Source of the DNA: Pseudomonadota bacterium
GTDB lineage: Bacteria; Pseudomonadota; Alphaproteobacteria; Sphingomonadales; Sphingomonadaceae
DNA length: 64,000 nucleotides
Assembly (NCBI GenBank): GCA_023436615.1
Contig: JAEZIO010000034.1
Span: 1-64,000, forward strand
Direction of reading: 5' to 3'
The notes under the pieces were generated by a model that saw only the letters and a list, made by a program, of their open reading frames with translations, was not told the DNA's origin and ran no database searches. Both the position numbers and the translations under genes were made by a program. Below are positions 62,134-64,000 of this stretch, piece by piece. Positions within the stretch are counted from its first letter, which is position 1; every line of letters begins with the position of its first letter.

Positions 62134-62155
62134 CACATCTGGAGGAGGCGAAATC

Positions 62156-62785
62156 ATGGGACACGGACGGCATGGGTGCGGACCTCGCGGACGAATCGAG
62201 ATCGATCTTCCCGAGGCATTGATGGCGATGCGGTCAGGCGGCGGATGGCAGGGGGCCTGGGGTCCGTTCCACTTCGACTTCGGCGACGGGCCCAGCGGTT
62301 TCGGACGGCGGGGCAGGCGCGGCCGCCGAGCAGTCGAGGCTGGCGAGCTTAGGCTGGTGCTGCTCCGGCTGATCAGCGAGGAACCCCGGCACGGCTATGA
62401 CCTCATTCGCGCGATCGAGGATATGACGGGCGGCGAATATGCGCCGAGCCCGGGCGTCGTCTATCCCACGCTGACCCTGCTGCAGGACATGGGCCTGATC
62501 GAGGAAGCGCCCGGCGAAGGCAGCCGCAAGCCCTTCCAGGCGACCGATGCCGGCCGCAGCCATCTCGAAGAGAATGAGGAGCAGGTCGATGCGATCTTCG
62601 AGCGGCTCGCCGAGCTCGCGCCCGACCGCGACCATTCGGCGGGCCCCGCGATCGGCCGCGCTGTACGCAATTTGATGACGGCGCTCAGCCACCGGGTCGG
62701 CCGCCAGGGGCTCGACGAGGACCTGCTGCACGAGATCGCCGCCATCCTCGACGAGGCTGCGCAGCGGATCGAGCGCGTCAAGTAG
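62156..62785 (+). CDS. PadR family transcriptional regulator, YqjI-like
   Basis: Protein of 209 residues. An N-terminal stretch of about 60 residues, MGHGRHGCGPRGR then Gly/Phe/Arg-rich, precedes the winged-helix PadR domain ELRLVLLRLISEEPRHGYDLIRAIEDMTGGEYAPSPGVVYPTLTLLQDMGLIEE. This arrangement equals YqjI, the metal-responsive PadR regulator of a ferric reductase in E. coli, though with fewer His/Cys (His3, His6, Cys8). ATG 62156 follows GGAGGAGG; longer frames from 61691 are antisense to rarA. A ferric-reductase (yqjH-type) gene is not next to it. It overlaps the GT gene by 8 bases, 3' ends facing. Confidence 0.85.
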   Translation: MGHGRHGCGPRGRIEIDLPEALMAMRSGGGWQGAWGPFHFDFGDGPSGFGRRGRRGRRAVEAGELRLVLLRLISEEPRHGYDLIRAIEDMTGGEYAPSPGVVYPTLTLLQDMGLIEEAPGEGSRKPFQATDAGRSHLEENEEQVDAIFERLAELAPDRDHSAGPAIGRAVRNLMTALSHRVGRQGLDEDLLHEIAAILDEAAQRIERVK

Positions 62786-63944
62786 CGGCGCGGCCCTTTC
62801 GGCGGCGCGCTTCGATCACTCGGACATAGGCGTCGACGACGGCCGAGTTGATCTCGTCCCAGTCCTGCGTCGCCGCGTAAGCGAGGCCGGCGCTGCCGTG
62901 ACGGCGGCGAAGCTCCGGATCGCGCGCATAGGCTTCGAGCGCGTCGGCATAGCCGGCGACGTCGCCGGGCTCGACCAACGTTCCGGTCTCCCCGTTGCGG
63001 ACGAGGTTGGTGGCCCCCGTCGCCTGGGCGGCGACCACCGGCAGGCAGCAAGCCATCGCCTCGAGCGTCACGTTGCCGAAGGATTCGGTGACCGAGGGGT
63101 TGAGGAAGACGTCGGAGCTGGCGACGGCGCGGCCAAGGTCGTCGCCGACCTGCTGGCCGACGAACACGCCGCTGGGCATGGCGGTTTCGAACCACGAGCG
63201 GGCCGGGCCGTCGCCGATGACCAGGGCGTGGTGGCGGACGCCGCGATTGCGCAGCTCGTCGGTCGCCGCCGCGAACACGTCGAGCCCTTTTTCAAGCACG
63301 AGCCGGCCGAGGAACATGATCGCGAGCTCGTCGTCGGCGATGCCGACGCTCCGCCGCCACTCCAGGCTTCGGCGGCCGGGGTTGAACTGCTCGCGATCGA
63401 CGCCGCGGCTCCACATGTAGATGTTGCGGTTCATGCGTTGGGCGCGGAGCACCGCCGCCGTCGACTCGGCCGGAACGAGGAGGGCGTCGCAGCGGCGGTA
63501 AAGGCGGCGCAACAATGCCCGCACCGCAGGCTCGACCATCTGCAGATGGTAATAGCTGAAATAGGTGTCGAAGCGCGTATGGACCGACGCGATTGCGGGG
63601 ATGCCGCGCGCTCGCGCCCAGCTGACGGCGCGATGCGATGCGATGTCGGGACTGGAAATGTGGACGACGTTCGGGCGAAAATCGGCGAGGTCGCGCCGCA
63701 CGCGCGCCGGCAGCATTAGCGGGACTCGATACTCGCCGCGCCCGGGGAACGGCATGGAGGGCAGATGTACGAGATCGCCCGTAGCCTCGAATGCCGGCTT
63801 TTCCACGGTGGGCGCGTAGACGCGGACGTTGGCCCCGCGCCGGAGCAGATAGCCGACCAGCCGGTTCAGCGCCTGGTTCGCGCCGTCCCGCACATAATTG
63901 TAATTGCCCGAGAAGAGGGCGATTCGAAGATCGCTCGGCTGCAC
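62778..63944 (-). CDS. Glycosyltransferase family 4 (GT-B), mannosyltransferase-like
   Basis: Protein of 388 residues. It starts DLRIALFSGNYNYVRDGANQALNRLVGYLLRRG; the donor-binding half has FLGRLVLEKGLDVF and the EX7E motif in NPSVTESFGNVTLEAMACCLPVVA. Similar enzymes in alphaproteobacteria are labelled GDP-mannose-dependent alpha-mannosyltransferases (MgtA-like, glycolipid). The acceptor cannot be told from the sequence. It probably makes a cell-envelope glycolipid. Confidence 0.88.
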   Translation of the reverse strand: MQPSDLRIALFSGNYNYVRDGANQALNRLVGYLLRRGANVRVYAPTVEKPAFEATGDLVHLPSMPFPGRGEYRVPLMLPARVRRDLADFRPNVVHISSPDIASHRAVSWARARGIPAIASVHTRFDTYFSYYHLQMVEPAVRALLRRLYRRCDALLVPAESTAAVLRAQRMNRNIYMWSRGVDREQFNPGRRSLEWRRSVGIADDELAIMFLGRLVLEKGLDVFAAATDELRNRGVRHHALVIGDGPARSWFETAMPSGVFVGQQVGDDLGRAVASSDVFLNPSVTESFGNVTLEAMACCLPVVAAQATGATNLVRNGETGTLVEPGDVAGYADALEAYARDPELRRRHGSAGLAYAATQDWDEINSAVVDAYVRVIEARRRKGRAAT

Positions 63945-63985
63945 GGGCGCAAGCCCTTAACGGCGCGGCGGGCAAAGGCAAAGCA

Positions 63986-64000
63986 ATGGACGTTGTCGTC
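63986..64000 (+). CDS. Possible start of a rightward gene, cut by the window edge
   Basis: An ATG at 63986 begins MDVVV with AAAGG a few bases upstream, in the divergent region behind the GT4 gene. Only 15 bases are visible, so its identity cannot be judged. Confidence 0.25.

Overview
The window is a 64-kb piece of chromosome from a GC-rich alphaproteobacterium, most likely a member of the Sphingomonadales. The basis is gene content and style: adjacent egtB/egtD, a complete rrf2-sufBCDS-sufT-sufA operon, a very large TonB-dependent receptor with long loops, a GT-C protein type common in sphingomonads, dapD, gluQ, many GTG starts and tight ATGA/TGATG gene junctions. Genus cannot be settled without a search. 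There is one tRNA, no rRNA, no CRISPR array, no insertion sequence and no prophage. Coding density is very high; only one stretch over 300 bases (56584-56938) lacks a convincing gene.

Layout. 1-4394: tail-less NfrB-type glycosyltransferase, a small exported protein, rlmN, cfa and an EF-hand protein. 4504-10008: a cell-envelope glycosylation cluster with two GT-C-like membrane proteins, a GtrB-type GT2 enzyme, a GtrA-type flippase and a methyltransferase. 10005-16286 (minus): marC, an exported protein, folD, yggT, egtD, egtB, a PduO-type adenosyltransferase, a small two-helix membrane protein and gluQ, nearly all overlapping. 16458-22007: HNH nuclease, a degenerate receiver protein, galU, a lipoprotein, a TlpA-like thioredoxin, an EamA transporter, dapD and a HAD nucleotidase. 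22093-25529: a subtilase with a Thr-Pro repeat linker, an MddA-like methyltransferase and a small exported protein. 25566-30995 (minus): the suf operon. 31094-41632: pyrD, ggt, an acyl-CoA ligase, gloA/gloB, a TPR protein, a hydrolase, an aldo/keto reductase, an XRE/membrane protein pair and an M48 peptidase. 41769-47793: thrS, infC, TonB receptor, strong terminator. 47792-56583: adenosine kinase, queG, a two-gene ABC exporter, fabI, a YihY/BrkB protein, a DnaJ-type co-chaperone and threonine synthase. 56939-64000: exonuclease III, a DUF3833-like protein, tRNA-Thr, an RNase H-like-fold protein, an MscS-like channel, rarA, a YqjI-like PadR regulator and a GT4 glycosyltransferase.

Main oddities. 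(1) sufC carries an in-frame palindromic repeat of about 65 bp, adding about 26 residues between Walker A and the Q-loop. (2) egtB has no in-frame ATG/GTG/TTG at its expected N-terminus but a CTG behind a strong Shine-Dalgarno; infC appears to start at ATA. (3) Twelve of thirteen convergent protein-coding pairs overlap, seven of them by exactly 4 bp at the stop codons. (4) A receiver-domain protein lacks the phosphorylatable Asp. (5) The PadR gene has a perfect 18-bp palindrome upstream, and the suf operon has an inverted repeat beside the rrf2 start. (6) The TonB receptor extends about 50 residues beyond its final barrel strand as a proline-rich tail.
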